Assembly (NCBI RefSeq): GCF_039889165.1
Contig: NZ_JAYMYY010000004.1
Span: forward strand, 62,001-126,000
From: Pseudocitrobacter cyperus
GTDB taxonomy: Bacteria; Pseudomonadota; Gammaproteobacteria; Enterobacterales; Enterobacteriaceae
Direction: 5' to 3'
DNA length: 64,000 nucleotides
Below are positions 18,125 to 28,289 of this stretch, in pieces. The translations under genes were made by a program, and so were the position numbers. Each line of letters begins with the position of its first letter. Within the stretch, counting starts at the first letter, position 1. The notes below the pieces were generated by a model, which did not search any database, was not told where the DNA came from, and saw only the letters and a program-made list of their open reading frames with translations.

Positions 18125-18176
18125 AATGATTTCGATTAACGCTCAGTCCCTGACTGGGCCAACTGGAAGCATGCTA

Positions 18177-20903
18177 ATGGCTACAATTCATGTAGACGGC
18201 AAAGAATATGAGGTCAACGGGGCGGACAACCTGCTACAGGCGTGTCTCTCCCTCGGCCTTGATATTCCGTACTTTTGCTGGCATCCGGCGCTGGGCAGCG
18301 TCGGCGCTTGCCGCCAGTGTGCGGTGAAGCAATACCAAAACGCGGAAGACACGCGTGGCCGCCTGGTGATGTCGTGTATGACACCGGCCACCGATGGCAC
18401 CTTTATCTCTATTGATGACGACGAAGCGAAGCAGTTCCGTGAAAGCGTGGTCGAGTGGTTGATGACCAACCACCCGCACGACTGTCCGGTCTGTGAAGAG
18501 GGCGGGAACTGCCACCTTCAGGATATGACCGTGATGACCGGCCACAGCTTCCGTCGCTACCGTTTCACTAAACGTACCCACCGCAATCAGGATCTGGGGC
18601 CGTTCATCTCGCACGAAATGAACCGCTGCATCGCCTGCTATCGCTGTGTGCGTTACTACAAAGATTATGCGGACGGCACCGACCTGGGCGTGTATGGCGC
18701 GCACGACAACGTCTACTTCGGTCGCCCGGAAGACGGTACGCTTGAGAGCGAGTTCTCCGGCAACCTGGTGGAAATTTGCCCGACCGGCGTATTCACCGAC
18801 AAAACGCACTCCGAGCGTTACAACCGTAAATGGGATATGCAGTTTGCGCCGAGCATCTGCCAGCAATGTTCGATTGGCTGTAACACCAGCCCGGGCGAGC
18901 GCTACGGCGAACTGCGTCGTATCGAAAACCGTTACAACGGTACCGTAAACCACTACTTCCTCTGCGACCGTGGTCGTTTTGGCTATGGCTACGTGAACCT
19001 GAAAGACCGTCCACGTCAGCCGCTGCAACTGCGCGGCAGCGACGTCATCACCCTCAACGCCGAGCAGGCGATGCAGGGCGCGGCGGATATTCTGCGTCAG
19101 TCGAAGAAAGTGATTGGTATCGGCTCCCCGCGCGCCAGCGTGGAAAGCAACTTCGCGCTGCGTGAACTGGTGGGTGCGGAAAACTTCTATACCGGCATCG
19201 CGAAAGCGGAGCAGGAACGTTTGCAACTGGCGCTGAAAGTGCTGCGTGACGGCGGTGTGCATACGCCTGCGCTGCGTGAAATTGAGTCTTACGATGCGGT
19301 GCTGATTCTGGGCGAAGATATTACCCAGACCGGCGCACGCGTGGCGCTCTCTGTTCGTCAGGCGGTGAAAGGTAAAGCACGCGAAATGGCGGCGGCGCAG
19401 AAAGTGGCCGACTGGCAGATTGCGGCAATCCTCAACATCGGCCAGCGCGCGAAGCACCCGCTGTTTGTCACCAACGTCGATAACACCCGTCTGGATGACA
19501 TTGCGGCGTGGACGTATCGCGCACCGGTTGAAGATCAGGCGCGCTTCGGTTTTGCCATTGCTCATGCCCTGGATAACAGCGCGCCGGCAGTAGACGGTAT
19601 CGATCGCGACCTGCAGAACAAAATTGACGTCGTGGTTCAGGCACTGGCTGGCGCGAAGAAACCGCTGATTATTTCCGGTACCAACGCCGGAAGCGCGGAC
19701 GTCATTCAGGCGGCAGCAAACGTCGCGAAAGCGCTGAAAACGCGTGGTTCTGATGTTGGCATCACCATGGTTGCCCGCGCGGTGAACAGCATGGGCCTCG
19801 GCATGATTGGCGGCGGCTCTCTTGATGACGCACTGAACGAGCTGGAAAGCGGCGCGGCAGATGCGGTTATCGTGCTGGAAAACGACCTGCACCGTCACGC
19901 TTCCGCCAGCCGTGTGGATGCCGCGCTCTCTAAAGCGCCGCTGGTGATGGTGATTGACCATCAACGCACGGCGATTATGGACAAAGCGCACCTGGTGCTG
20001 CCAGCGGCGAGCTTTGCCGAAAGCGACGGTACGGTTATCAACAACGAAGGCCGCGCACAGCGCTTCTTCCAGGTTTATGACCCGGCCTATTACGACAGCA
20101 GCACCGTGATGCTGGAAAGCTGGCGCTGGCTGCACTCCCTGCACAGCACCGTGCAGAGCCGTGAAGTGGACTGGACGCAGCTTGACCATGTGATTGACGC
20201 GGTTGTCGAAAAACTGCCGCAACTGGCAGGCATCAAAGATGCTGCGCCGGACGCGACCTTCCGCATTCGCGGCCAGAAACTGGCGCGTGAACCGCACCGT
20301 TACAGTGGCCGTACCGCGATGCGCGCCAACATCAGCGTGCACGAACCACGTCAGCCGCAGGATAAAGACACCATGTTCGCCTTCTCGATGGAAGGGAACA
20401 ACCAGCCAGGCGCGCCGCGCTCGCAAATTCCGTTTGCATGGGCACCGGGCTGGAACTCCCCGCAGGCATGGAACAAGTTCCAGGCCGAGGTGGGTGGTCA
20501 TCTGCGTCACGGCGATCCGGGTGTGCGTCTGATTGAAGCGTCTGAAAGCGGTCTCGATTACTTCACCACCGTTCCGGCAAGCTTCCAGGCGGAAGAGGGT
20601 AAATGGCGTATCGCGCCGTACTACCATCTGTTCGGTAGTGACGAGATGTCACAACGTTCTCCGGTCTTCCAGACGCGTATGCCGCAACCGTATATCGCCC
20701 TTAACCCGGCGGATGCGGCGAAACTTGGCGTTAACGCGGGCGCGAAAATCGCCTTCGGCTATGACGGTCAAACCGTCACGCTGCCGCTGGTGATTTCCGA
20801 AGGTCTGACGGCAGGGCAGGTTGGCTTACCGATGGGGTTACCTGGCATCGCTCCGGTGCTGGCAGGTGGACGTCTTGAAAATCTGCAGGAGGCACAGCAA
20901 TGA
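18177..20903 (+). CDS. nuoG: NADH-quinone oxidoreductase subunit G
   Basis: The 75-kDa iron-sulfur subunit that relays electrons from NuoEF to NuoI. N-terminal 2Fe-2S ligands C34, C45, C48 and C67 are present, then HPHDCPVCEEGGNC (4Fe-4S with a histidine ligand), CIACYRC, and CQQCSIGC, the last being the extra N7 cluster motif of enterobacteria; a molybdopterin-oxidoreductase-like domain fills the rest. Start: the frame is open from 18117, but ATG 18177 has GGAAG about 8 nt upstream and gives MATIHVDG and 908 residues, as in E. coli. The longer frame would begin inside the repeat. Confidence 0.95.
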   Translation: MATIHVDGKEYEVNGADNLLQACLSLGLDIPYFCWHPALGSVGACRQCAVKQYQNAEDTRGRLVMSCMTPATDGTFISIDDDEAKQFRESVVEWLMTNHPHDCPVCEEGGNCHLQDMTVMTGHSFRRYRFTKRTHRNQDLGPFISHEMNRCIACYRCVRYYKDYADGTDLGVYGAHDNVYFGRPEDGTLESEFSGNLVEICPTGVFTDKTHSERYNRKWDMQFAPSICQQCSIGCNTSPGERYGELRRIENRYNGTVNHYFLCDRGRFGYGYVNLKDRPRQPLQLRGSDVITLNAEQAMQGAADILRQSKKVIGIGSPRASVESNFALRELVGAENFYTGIAKAEQERLQLALKVLRDGGVHTPALREIESYDAVLILGEDITQTGARVALSVRQAVKGKAREMAAAQKVADWQIAAILNIGQRAKHPLFVTNVDNTRLDDIAAWTYRAPVEDQARFGFAIAHALDNSAPAVDGIDRDLQNKIDVVVQALAGAKKPLIISGTNAGSADVIQAAANVAKALKTRGSDVGITMVARAVNSMGLGMIGGGSLDDALNELESGAADAVIVLENDLHRHASASRVDAALSKAPLVMVIDHQRTAIMDKAHLVLPAASFAESDGTVINNEGRAQRFFQVYDPAYYDSSTVMLESWRWLHSLHSTVQSREVDWTQLDHVIDAVVEKLPQLAGIKDAAPDATFRIRGQKLAREPHRYSGRTAMRANISVHEPRQPQDKDTMFAFSMEGNNQPGAPRSQIPFAWAPGWNSPQAWNKFQAEVGGHLRHGDPGVRLIEASESGLDYFTTVPASFQAEEGKWRIAPYYHLFGSDEMSQRSPVFQTRMPQPYIALNPADAAKLGVNAGAKIAFGYDGQTVTLPLVISEGLTAGQVGLPMGLPGIAPVLAGGRLENLQEAQQ

Positions 20904-21877
20904 GTTGGTTAACACCGGATCTGATTGAGATCCTGCTCACTATTCTCAAGGCGGTGGTCATCCTGCTGGTGGTTGTCACCTGCGGCGCGTTCATGAGCTT
21001 TGGCGAACGTCGTCTGCTCGGTCTGTTCCAGAACCGTTACGGGCCGAACCGCGTAGGCTGGGGCGGCTCGCTCCAGTTAGTGGCGGACATGATCAAGATG
21101 TTCTTTAAAGAAGACTGGATCCCGAAATTCTCGGATCGCGTCATCTTTACTCTGGCGCCGATGATCGCCTTCACCTCGCTGCTGCTGGCCTTTGCGATTG
21201 TGCCGGTGAGCCCGACGTGGGTGGTGGCTGACCTGAACATTGGTATTCTGTTCTTCCTGATGATGGCGGGGCTGGCGGTTTACGCCGTTCTGTTCGCAGG
21301 CTGGTCGAGCAACAACAAATACTCGCTGCTGGGCGCGATGCGCGCATCTGCCCAGACGCTGAGCTATGAAGTGTTCCTCGGGCTCTCCCTGATGGGCGTG
21401 GTGGCGCAGGCCGGTTCATTCAACATGACCGACATCGTCAACAACCAGGCCGACATCTGGAACGTGATCCCGCAGTTCTTTGGGTTTGTTACCTTCGCTA
21501 TCGCGGGCGTGGCGGTGTGTCACCGTCACCCGTTCGACCAACCCGAAGCCGAGCAGGAACTGGCCGATGGTTACCACATTGAATATTCCGGTATGAAATT
21601 CGGTCTGTTCTTCGTGGGGGAATACATCGGTATCGTGACCATTTCGGCCATGATGGTGACGCTGTTCTTCGGTGGCTGGCAAGGCCCGTTCTTACCGCCG
21701 TTCATCTGGTTCGCGATCAAAACCGCGTTCTTCATGATGATGTTCATTTTGATTCGCGCTTCATTACCGCGTCCGCGTTATGACCAGGTAATGTCCTTCG
21801 GCTGGAAAATTTGCCTGCCGCTGACGCTCATCAACTTGCTGGTAACGGCGGCTGTCATTCTCTGGCAGCAGCCATAA
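20900..21877 (+). CDS. nuoH: NADH-quinone oxidoreductase subunit H
   Basis: The membrane subunit that joins the peripheral arm to the proton-pumping arm and helps form the quinone chamber. It has 325 residues and about eight hydrophobic helices; conserved segments GERRLLGLFQNRYGPNR and the loop PFDQPEAEQELADGYHIEYS are present. It overlaps nuoG by four bases (ATGA). Confidence 0.97.
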   Translation: MSWLTPDLIEILLTILKAVVILLVVVTCGAFMSFGERRLLGLFQNRYGPNRVGWGGSLQLVADMIKMFFKEDWIPKFSDRVIFTLAPMIAFTSLLLAFAIVPVSPTWVVADLNIGILFFLMMAGLAVYAVLFAGWSSNNKYSLLGAMRASAQTLSYEVFLGLSLMGVVAQAGSFNMTDIVNNQADIWNVIPQFFGFVTFAIAGVAVCHRHPFDQPEAEQELADGYHIEYSGMKFGLFFVGEYIGIVTISAMMVTLFFGGWQGPFLPPFIWFAIKTAFFMMMFILIRASLPRPRYDQVMSFGWKICLPLTLINLLVTAAVILWQQP

Positions 21878-21891
21878 GGGGCGAATAGACC

Positions 21892-22434
21892 ATGACCTTA
21901 AAAGAATTATTGGTAGGTTTCGGCACCCAGGTACGCAGTATCTGGATGATCGGCCTGCATGCGTTCGCCAAACGCGAAACGCAAATGTACCCGGAAGAGC
22001 CGGTTTATCTGCCGCCGCGCTATCGTGGCCGTATCGTGCTGACGCGCGACCCGGACGGCGAAGAGCGCTGTGTGGCCTGTAACCTGTGTGCGGTAGCCTG
22101 CCCGGTAGGCTGTATCTCACTGCAGAAAGCAGAAACCAAAGATGGCCGCTGGTATCCGGAGTTTTTCCGCATCAACTTCTCACGCTGTATTTTTTGCGGC
22201 CTGTGCGAAGAAGCGTGCCCGACCACGGCGATTCAGTTAACCCCGGACTTCGAACTGGGCGAATACAAACGTCAGGATCTGGTATACGAGAAAGAGGATC
22301 TGCTGATTTCCGGCCCGGGCAAATACCCGGAATATAACTTCTACCGGATGGCGGGTATGGCAATCGACGGCAAAGATAAAGGCGAAGCAGAGAACGAAGC
22401 CAAGCCTATCGACGTCAAGAGCCTGTTACCTTAA
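21892..22434 (+). CDS. nuoI: NADH-quinone oxidoreductase subunit I (two 4Fe-4S clusters)
   Basis: A ferredoxin-like subunit of 180 residues carrying clusters N6a and N6b between NuoG and NuoB. The two ligand sets are C60, C63, C66, C70 (CVACNLCAVACPVGC) and C99, C102, C105, C109 (CIFCGLCEEACPTTA). An amphipathic N-terminal helix contacts the membrane. It lies 14 bp behind nuoH. Confidence 0.97.
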   Translation: MTLKELLVGFGTQVRSIWMIGLHAFAKRETQMYPEEPVYLPPRYRGRIVLTRDPDGEERCVACNLCAVACPVGCISLQKAETKDGRWYPEFFRINFSRCIFCGLCEEACPTTAIQLTPDFELGEYKRQDLVYEKEDLLISGPGKYPEYNFYRMAGMAIDGKDKGEAENEAKPIDVKSLLP

Positions 22435-22445
22435 GGAGAGGGGCA

Positions 22446-23000
22446 ATGGAATTCGCTTTTTATATCTGTGGCCTTATCGCCATCCTCGCGACGTTGCGGG
22501 TTATTACGCACACTAATCCGGTACACGCCTTGCTGTACCTGATTATTTCGCTGCTGGCGATTGCGGGTGTGTTCTTCTCGCTGGGCGCGTACTTCGCCGG
22601 GGCGCTGGAGATCATCGTTTACGCCGGAGCCATCATGGTGTTGTTCGTGTTTGTGGTGATGATGCTGAACCTCGGTGGGGCAGAGATTGCCCAGGAACGC
22701 GAGTGGCTGAAGCCGCAAATCTGGATTGGCCCGGCCATTCTTTCCGCTGTTCTGCTGGCGGTAATGGTGTACGCCATCCTGGGCGTCAATGACCAGGGCA
22801 TCGATGGCAACCCAATCAGCGCGAAAGAAGTTGGTATCGCGCTGTTTGGCCCGTACGTTCTGGCGGTTGAACTGGCCTCCATGCTGCTGCTGGCGGGCCT
22901 GGTTGTTGCCTTCCACATTGGCCGTGAAGACCGTCCGGGCGAGCTTATCAGCAACCGTCCGAACGACAGCGCGAAAAGAAAACCGGAGGAGCACGCATGA
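22446..23000 (+). CDS. nuoJ: NADH-quinone oxidoreductase subunit J
   Basis: A 184-residue membrane subunit with five predicted helices. The helix EIIVYAGAIMVLFVFVVMML corresponds to the conserved third helix with the pi-bulge that couples quinone reduction to pumping. It overlaps nuoK by ATGA, with GGAGGA just upstream serving as the nuoK ribosome binding site. Confidence 0.96.
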   Translation: MEFAFYICGLIAILATLRVITHTNPVHALLYLIISLLAIAGVFFSLGAYFAGALEIIVYAGAIMVLFVFVVMMLNLGGAEIAQEREWLKPQIWIGPAILSAVLLAVMVYAILGVNDQGIDGNPISAKEVGIALFGPYVLAVELASMLLLAGLVVAFHIGREDRPGELISNRPNDSAKRKPEEHA

Positions 23001-23299
23001 TCCCCTTAACACATGGACTGATCCTCGCCGCGATCCTCTTCGTTCTCGGTCTGACCGGTCTGGTTATCCGCCGCAACCTGCTGTTTATGCTGATTGGGCT
23101 GGAAATCATGATTAACGCCTCGGCGCTGGCCTTTGTGGTCGCCGGGAGCTACTGGGGCCAGACCGATGGTCAGGTGATGTATATCCTCGCCATCAGCCTT
23201 GCGGCTGCGGAAGCGAGTATTGGCCTGGCGCTGCTGCTGCAGCTCCATCGTCGCCGCCAGAACCTGAACATCGATTCAGTAAGTGAGTTGCGCGGATGA
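22997..23299 (+). CDS. nuoK: NADH-quinone oxidoreductase subunit K
   Basis: A 100-residue subunit with three helices, homologous to MrpC. The conserved membrane glutamates appear in MLIGLEIMINASAL (about residue 36) and in LAAAEASIGLAL (about residue 72). It overlaps both nuoJ and nuoL by four bases. Confidence 0.96.
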   Translation: MIPLTHGLILAAILFVLGLTGLVIRRNLLFMLIGLEIMINASALAFVVAGSYWGQTDGQVMYILAISLAAAEASIGLALLLQLHRRRQNLNIDSVSELRG

Positions 23300-25137
23300 A
23301 TATGCTTGCCTTAACCATTATTTTGCCATTGATTGGCTTTGTTCTGCTGGCCTTCTCCCGTGGCCGCTGGTCGGAGAATCTCTCGGCTACCGTGGGCGTG
23401 GGCTCAATTGGCCTCGCTGCGCTGGTGACTGCGATTGTCGGCGTTGATTTCTTTAACAACGGCAAACAGGTGCTCAGCGTTCCGCTGTGGACATGGATGT
23501 CAGTGGGCGATTTCAATATCGGTTTCAACCTCGTGCTGGACGGCCTGTCGCTGACCATGCTCTCGGTAGTGACCGGCGTTGGCTTCCTGATCCACATGTT
23601 CGCCTCCTGGTACATGCGCGGTGAAGAGGGTTACTCCCGCTTCTTCGCCTACACCAACCTGTTTATTGCCAGCATGGTGGTTCTGGTGCTGGCCGATAAC
23701 CTGCTGCTGATGTACCTCGGCTGGGAAGGCGTGGGCCTGTGCTCCTATCTGCTGATCGGTTTCTACTACACCGATCCGAAGAATGGCGCAGCGGCGATGA
23801 AAGCGTTTGTCGTGACCCGCGTGGGTGACGTCTTCCTCGCCTTCGCACTGTTTATTCTCTACAACGAACTGGGCACCCTGAACTTCCGCGAAATGGTGGA
23901 ACTGGCGCCGGCGCACTTCGAGGCGGGCAATAACATGCTCACCTGGGCGACGCTGATGCTGCTGGGTGGCGCGGTCGGTAAATCGGCACAGTTGCCGTTG
24001 CAGACATGGCTTGCCGATGCGATGGCGGGCCCGACGCCTGTCTCCGCGCTGATCCACGCCGCAACGATGGTGACTGCCGGTGTCTACCTGATTGCCCGTA
24101 CCCACGGTCTGTTCCTGATGACCCCGGAAATTCTGCATCTGGTGGGTATCGTGGGTGCGGTCACGCTGGTGCTGGCAGGTTTTGCCGCGCTGGTGCAAAC
24201 CGACATCAAACGCGTACTCGCCTACTCCACCATGAGCCAGATTGGCTACATGTTCCTGGCGCTGGGCGTTCAGGCGTGGGATGCGGCGATTTTCCACCTG
24301 ATGACCCACGCCTTCTTTAAAGCGCTGCTGTTCCTGGCGTCCGGCTCGGTTATCCTGGCCTGCCACCACGAACAGAACATCTTTAAGATGGGCGGCCTGC
24401 GTAAATCCATTCCGCTGGTGTACGCCTGCTTCCTGATTGGTGGTGCCGCGCTCTCCGCGCTGCCGCTGATCACCGCAGGCTTCTTTAGTAAGGATGAGAT
24501 TCTGGCGGGTGCGATGGCGAACGGTCATGTCAACCTGATGGTGGCGGGCCTGGTCGGTGCGTTCATGACCTCGCTGTACACTTTCCGTATGATTTTCATT
24601 GTCTTCCACGGAAAAGAACAAATTCACGCTCACGCAGGGAAGGGGATCACCCACCACCTGCCGTTGATTGTGCTGATGATCCTCTCCACCTTTGTTGGCG
24701 CGCTGATTGTTCCGCCGCTGCAGGGTGTGCTGCCGGATACCACCGAGCTTGAGCATGGCGCGGTGATGACCCTGGAAATCACCTCCGGCGTGGTGGCGAT
24801 TGCGGGCATCCTGATTGCCGCATGGCTGTGGCTGGGCAAACGTACTCTGGTGACGTCGATTGCCAACAGCGGCCCTGGCCGTCTGCTGGGCACCTGGTGG
24901 TACAACGCCTGGGGCTTCGACTGGCTCTATGACAAAGTGTTCGTTAAACCGTTCCTGGGGATTGCGTGGCTGCTCAAGCGAGACCCGATGAACGCGATGA
25001 TGAACATTCCGGCAATCCTTTCTCGCTTTGCGGGCAAAGGGCTGGTGTTGAGCGAGAACGGTTATCTGCGCTGGTATGTGGCCTCCATGAGCATCGGCGC
25101 AGTGGTTGTGCTGGCGCTGCTGATGGTACTGCGTTGA
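23296..25137 (+). CDS. nuoL: NADH-quinone oxidoreductase subunit L
   Basis: The distal antiporter-like proton-pump subunit, 613 residues, with about 16 helices and the long lateral helix at the C-terminal end. The conserved glutamate lies in LGWEGVGLCSY (about residue 144) and the lysine region in GAVGKSAQLPLQTWL. The segment SALIHAATMVTAGVYL is typical. It is followed by 112 bp containing a REP-like element before nuoM, the second wide spacer in the operon. Confidence 0.97.
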   Translation: MNMLALTIILPLIGFVLLAFSRGRWSENLSATVGVGSIGLAALVTAIVGVDFFNNGKQVLSVPLWTWMSVGDFNIGFNLVLDGLSLTMLSVVTGVGFLIHMFASWYMRGEEGYSRFFAYTNLFIASMVVLVLADNLLLMYLGWEGVGLCSYLLIGFYYTDPKNGAAAMKAFVVTRVGDVFLAFALFILYNELGTLNFREMVELAPAHFEAGNNMLTWATLMLLGGAVGKSAQLPLQTWLADAMAGPTPVSALIHAATMVTAGVYLIARTHGLFLMTPEILHLVGIVGAVTLVLAGFAALVQTDIKRVLAYSTMSQIGYMFLALGVQAWDAAIFHLMTHAFFKALLFLASGSVILACHHEQNIFKMGGLRKSIPLVYACFLIGGAALSALPLITAGFFSKDEILAGAMANGHVNLMVAGLVGAFMTSLYTFRMIFIVFHGKEQIHAHAGKGITHHLPLIVLMILSTFVGALIVPPLQGVLPDTTELEHGAVMTLEITSGVVAIAGILIAAWLWLGKRTLVTSIANSGPGRLLGTWWYNAWGFDWLYDKVFVKPFLGIAWLLKRDPMNAMMNIPAILSRFAGKGLVLSENGYLRWYVASMSIGAVVVLALLMVLR

Positions 25138-25156
25138 GTTTGATTGTTATGTGAGT

Positions 25157-25183
25157 GTCGGATGGCGGCTGCGCTTATCCGAC
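25157..25183. repeat. REP-like element between nuoL and nuoM
   Basis: GTCGGAT...ATCCGAC arms around GGCGGCTGCGCTT, the usual REP layout. It lies within the operon, where such stems can stabilise the upstream mRNA. Confidence 0.75.
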
Positions 25184-25249
25184 CTCCACCGACAATCAGA
25201 AGTGAAAATCAGGTCCTGTAGAGGACTTTAACAAGGAATATAGATCGCC

Positions 25250-26779
25250 ATGTTATTACCCTGGCTAATACTGATTCCCTTTATCGGCGGCTTCCTGTGC
25301 TGGCAGACTGAACGCTTTGGCGTGAAGATGCCGCGCTGGATCGCGCTGATTACCATGGGATTGACGCTCGCGCTTGGCCTGCAACTGTGGCTGCAAGGCG
25401 GTTACTCACTGACGCAATCCACCGGTCTGCCGCAGTGGCAGTCTGAATTTATCCTGCCGTGGATCCCACGCTTCGGTATTACCATCCATCTGGCCATCGA
25501 CGGACTGTCGCTGCTGATGGTGGTGCTGACCGGCCTGCTGGGTGTGCTGGCGGTACTCTGCTCGTGGAATGAAATTCAGAAATATCAGGGCTTCTTCCAC
25601 CTCAACCTGATGTGGATCCTGGGCGGCGTGATTGGCGTGTTCCTCGCCATCGACATGTTCCTGTTCTTCTTCTTCTGGGAGATGATGCTGGTACCGATGT
25701 ACTTCCTGATCGCACTGTGGGGCCATAAGGCGTCCGACGGTAAAACGCGTATCACGGCGGCGACCAAATTCTTCATCTATACCCAGGCGAGTGGTCTGGT
25801 GATGTTGATTGCCATTCTGGCGCTGGTGTTTGTTCACCATAATGCGACCGGTGTCTGGACATTCAACTACGAAGACCTGCTGAAAACCCCGATGTCCCAC
25901 GGCGTGGAATACCTGCTGATGCTGGGCTTCTTCATCGCCTTCGCGGTGAAAATGCCGGTGGTGCCGCTGCACGGCTGGCTGCCGGATGCGCACTCCCAGG
26001 CGCCGACCGCAGGTTCCGTTGACCTGGCAGGGATTTTGCTGAAAACCGCGGCCTATGGTTTGCTGCGTTTCTCGCTGCCGCTGTTCCCGAACGCCTCTGC
26101 CGAGTTTGCGCCAATCGCCATGTGGCTGGGCGTGATTGGTATCTTCTACGGCGCGTGGATGGCTTTCACTCAATACGATATCAAGCGTCTGATTGCGTAC
26201 ACCTCCGTTTCCCACATGGGCTTCGTGCTGATTGCTATCTACACCGGCAGCCAGCTTGCATACCAGGGCGCAGTGATTCAGATGATTGCTCACGGTCTGT
26301 CGGCAGCGGGTCTCTTCATCCTGTGCGGCCAGCTTTACGAGCGTCTGCATACGCGCGACATGCGTATGATGGGCGGCCTGTGGAGCAAAATTAAGTGGCT
26401 GCCAGCCTGCTCCCTGTTCTTCGCTGTGGCGACGCTGGGTATGCCGGGCACCGGGAACTTCGTCGGTGAATTTATGATCCTGTTCGGCAGCTTCCATGTG
26501 GTGCCGCTGATCACCGTCATTTCGACATTCGGTCTGGTCTTCGCTTCCGTTTACTCGCTGGCGATGCTGCACCGCGCTTACTTCGGTAAAGCGAAGAGTG
26601 AAATCGCGGCCAAAGAGCTGCCAGGGATGTCGCTGCGTGAACTGTTCATCATTCTTCTGCTGGTCGTGCTGCTGGTTCTGCTGGGCTTCTATCCTCAGCC
26701 GATTCTGGACACGTCACACTCTGCGATGGGCAACATTCAGCAGTGGTTTGTTAATTCTGTTTCAACTACAAGGCCGTAA
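25250..26779 (+). CDS. nuoM: NADH-quinone oxidoreductase subunit M
   Basis: An antiporter-like proton-pumping subunit of 509 residues and about 14 helices. The conserved glutamate is in FFFWEMMLVPMYFL and the lysine in FAVKMPVVPLHGWLPDAHSQ. SQAPTAGSVDLAGILLK is the matching signature of the family. ATG 25250 is preceded by an AAGGA site (25234-25238). Confidence 0.97.
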   Translation: MLLPWLILIPFIGGFLCWQTERFGVKMPRWIALITMGLTLALGLQLWLQGGYSLTQSTGLPQWQSEFILPWIPRFGITIHLAIDGLSLLMVVLTGLLGVLAVLCSWNEIQKYQGFFHLNLMWILGGVIGVFLAIDMFLFFFFWEMMLVPMYFLIALWGHKASDGKTRITAATKFFIYTQASGLVMLIAILALVFVHHNATGVWTFNYEDLLKTPMSHGVEYLLMLGFFIAFAVKMPVVPLHGWLPDAHSQAPTAGSVDLAGILLKTAAYGLLRFSLPLFPNASAEFAPIAMWLGVIGIFYGAWMAFTQYDIKRLIAYTSVSHMGFVLIAIYTGSQLAYQGAVIQMIAHGLSAAGLFILCGQLYERLHTRDMRMMGGLWSKIKWLPACSLFFAVATLGMPGTGNFVGEFMILFGSFHVVPLITVISTFGLVFASVYSLAMLHRAYFGKAKSEIAAKELPGMSLRELFIILLLVVLLVLLGFYPQPILDTSHSAMGNIQQWFVNSVSTTRP

Positions 26780-26785
26780 TTCGCC

Positions 26786-28243
26786 ATGACAATAACTCCA
26801 CAACAACTGATCGCGCTGTTACCGCTGCTGATCGTCGGCTTGACGGTGGTGGTTGTGATGCTCTCCATTGCGTGGCGACGCAATCACTTCCTCAACGCCA
26901 CGCTTGCGGTTATCGGGCTTAACGCGGCGCTGGTTTCGCTCTGGTTTGTCGGCCAGGCGGGCGCCATGGATGTGACGCCGCTGATGCGCGTCGACGGCTA
27001 CGCCATGCTCTACACCGGTATGGTGCTGCTGGCGAGCCTCGCGACCTGTACGTTTGCTTACCCATGGCTGGAAGGCTATCCGGACAACAAAGAAGAGTTC
27101 TACCTGCTGGTGCTGATTGCCGCGTTGGGTGGCATTCTGCTGGCGAACGCCAATCACCTGGCGGCGCTGTTCCTGGGTATTGAACTGATCTCGCTGCCGC
27201 TGTTCGGTTTGATTGGCTACGCTTTCCGTCAGAAACGTTCGCTGGAAGCGAGTATCAAGTACACCATATTGTCTGCCGCAGCATCGTCTTTCCTGCTGTT
27301 CGGTATGGCGCTGGTTTACGCCAACTCCGGCAACCTGTCGTTCGTCGCGCTCGGTAAGAGCCTGGCGGACAACATGCTGCATGAACCGCTGCTGCTGGCG
27401 GGTCTGGGCATGATGATTGTTGGCCTTGGCTTTAAACTCTCGCTGGTGCCGTTCCACCTGTGGACGCCAGACGTCTACCAGGGCGCGCCAGCCCCGGTTT
27501 CCACCTTCCTGGCGACGGCGAGCAAAATCGCTATCTTCGGTGTGGTGATGCGCCTGTTCCTCTACGCGCCAGTAGGCGACAGCGAAGCGGTACGCGTGGT
27601 GCTGGGCCTGATTGCCTTTGCCTCCATCATCTTTGGTAACCTGATGGCCCTGAGTCAGACCAACATCAAACGTCTGCTCGGCTACTCGTCTATCTCTCAC
27701 CTCGGTTATCTGCTGGTGGCGCTGATCGCGCTGCAAAGCGGCGAAATGTCGATGGAAGCGGTGGGCGTCTATCTGGCCGGTTATCTGTTCAGCAGCCTCG
27801 GCGCGTTTGGCGTAGTGAGCCTGATGTCCAGCCCGTATCGTGGCCCGGACGCGGAATCTCTCTTCTCCTACCGTGGCCTGTTCTGGCATCGCCCGATCCT
27901 CTCTGCGGTGATGACGGTGATGATGCTGTCGCTGGCGGGTATCCCGATGACGCTGGGCTTTATCGGTAAGTTCTACGTGCTGGCCGTCGGTGTGCAGACT
28001 CACCTGTGGTGGCTGGTCGGCGCCGTGGTCGTTGGTTCGGCAATCGGCCTCTACTACTACCTGCGTGTGGCGGTAAGCCTGTATCTGAGCGCGCCGGAGC
28101 AACTGAACCGCGATGCGCCGTCGAACTGGCAGTACAGCGCGGGCGGTATCGTGGTGCTGGTTTCCGCACTGCTGGTACTGGTGCTGGGCGTCTGGCCGCA
28201 GCCGCTGATCGACCTGGTGCAGATGGCGATGCCGCTGATGTAA
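26786..28243 (+). CDS. nuoN: NADH-quinone oxidoreductase subunit N
   Basis: The third antiporter-like subunit, 485 residues, same length as E. coli NuoN. Conserved parts include LFLGIELISLPLFGL (glutamate), GLGFKLSLVPFHLWTPDVYQ (lysine) and SSISHLGYLLVAL. It starts 6 bp behind nuoM and closes the operon; a strong terminator follows. Confidence 0.97.
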   Translation: MTITPQQLIALLPLLIVGLTVVVVMLSIAWRRNHFLNATLAVIGLNAALVSLWFVGQAGAMDVTPLMRVDGYAMLYTGMVLLASLATCTFAYPWLEGYPDNKEEFYLLVLIAALGGILLANANHLAALFLGIELISLPLFGLIGYAFRQKRSLEASIKYTILSAAASSFLLFGMALVYANSGNLSFVALGKSLADNMLHEPLLLAGLGMMIVGLGFKLSLVPFHLWTPDVYQGAPAPVSTFLATASKIAIFGVVMRLFLYAPVGDSEAVRVVLGLIAFASIIFGNLMALSQTNIKRLLGYSSISHLGYLLVALIALQSGEMSMEAVGVYLAGYLFSSLGAFGVVSLMSSPYRGPDAESLFSYRGLFWHRPILSAVMTVMMLSLAGIPMTLGFIGKFYVLAVGVQTHLWWLVGAVVVGSAIGLYYYLRVAVSLYLSAPEQLNRDAPSNWQYSAGGIVVLVSALLVLVLGVWPQPLIDLVQMAMPLM

Positions 28244-28260
28244 GGCTGAGTGCTGATGTG

Positions 28261-28289
28261 AAAAAACCGCCGATTTCGGCGGTTTTTTT
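28261..28289 (+). terminator. Terminator of the nuo operon
   Basis: AAAAAACCGCCG pairs with CGGCGGTTTTTT around a short loop and ends in a T-run. It isolates the nuo operon from the ATPase/HNH cassette. Confidence 0.88.

Noticed and set aside
18117..18176. Extended N-terminus for nuoG (20 extra codons)
   Set aside because: It would begin inside the palindromic repeat; ATG 18177 has a good ribosome binding site and gives the family length of 908.
18234..20627. A 797-codon frame on the minus strand across nuoG
   Set aside because: It is antisense to a protein with all expected iron-sulfur motifs; long antisense frames arise from the GC-rich codon use, and no ribosome binding site or family motif was seen.
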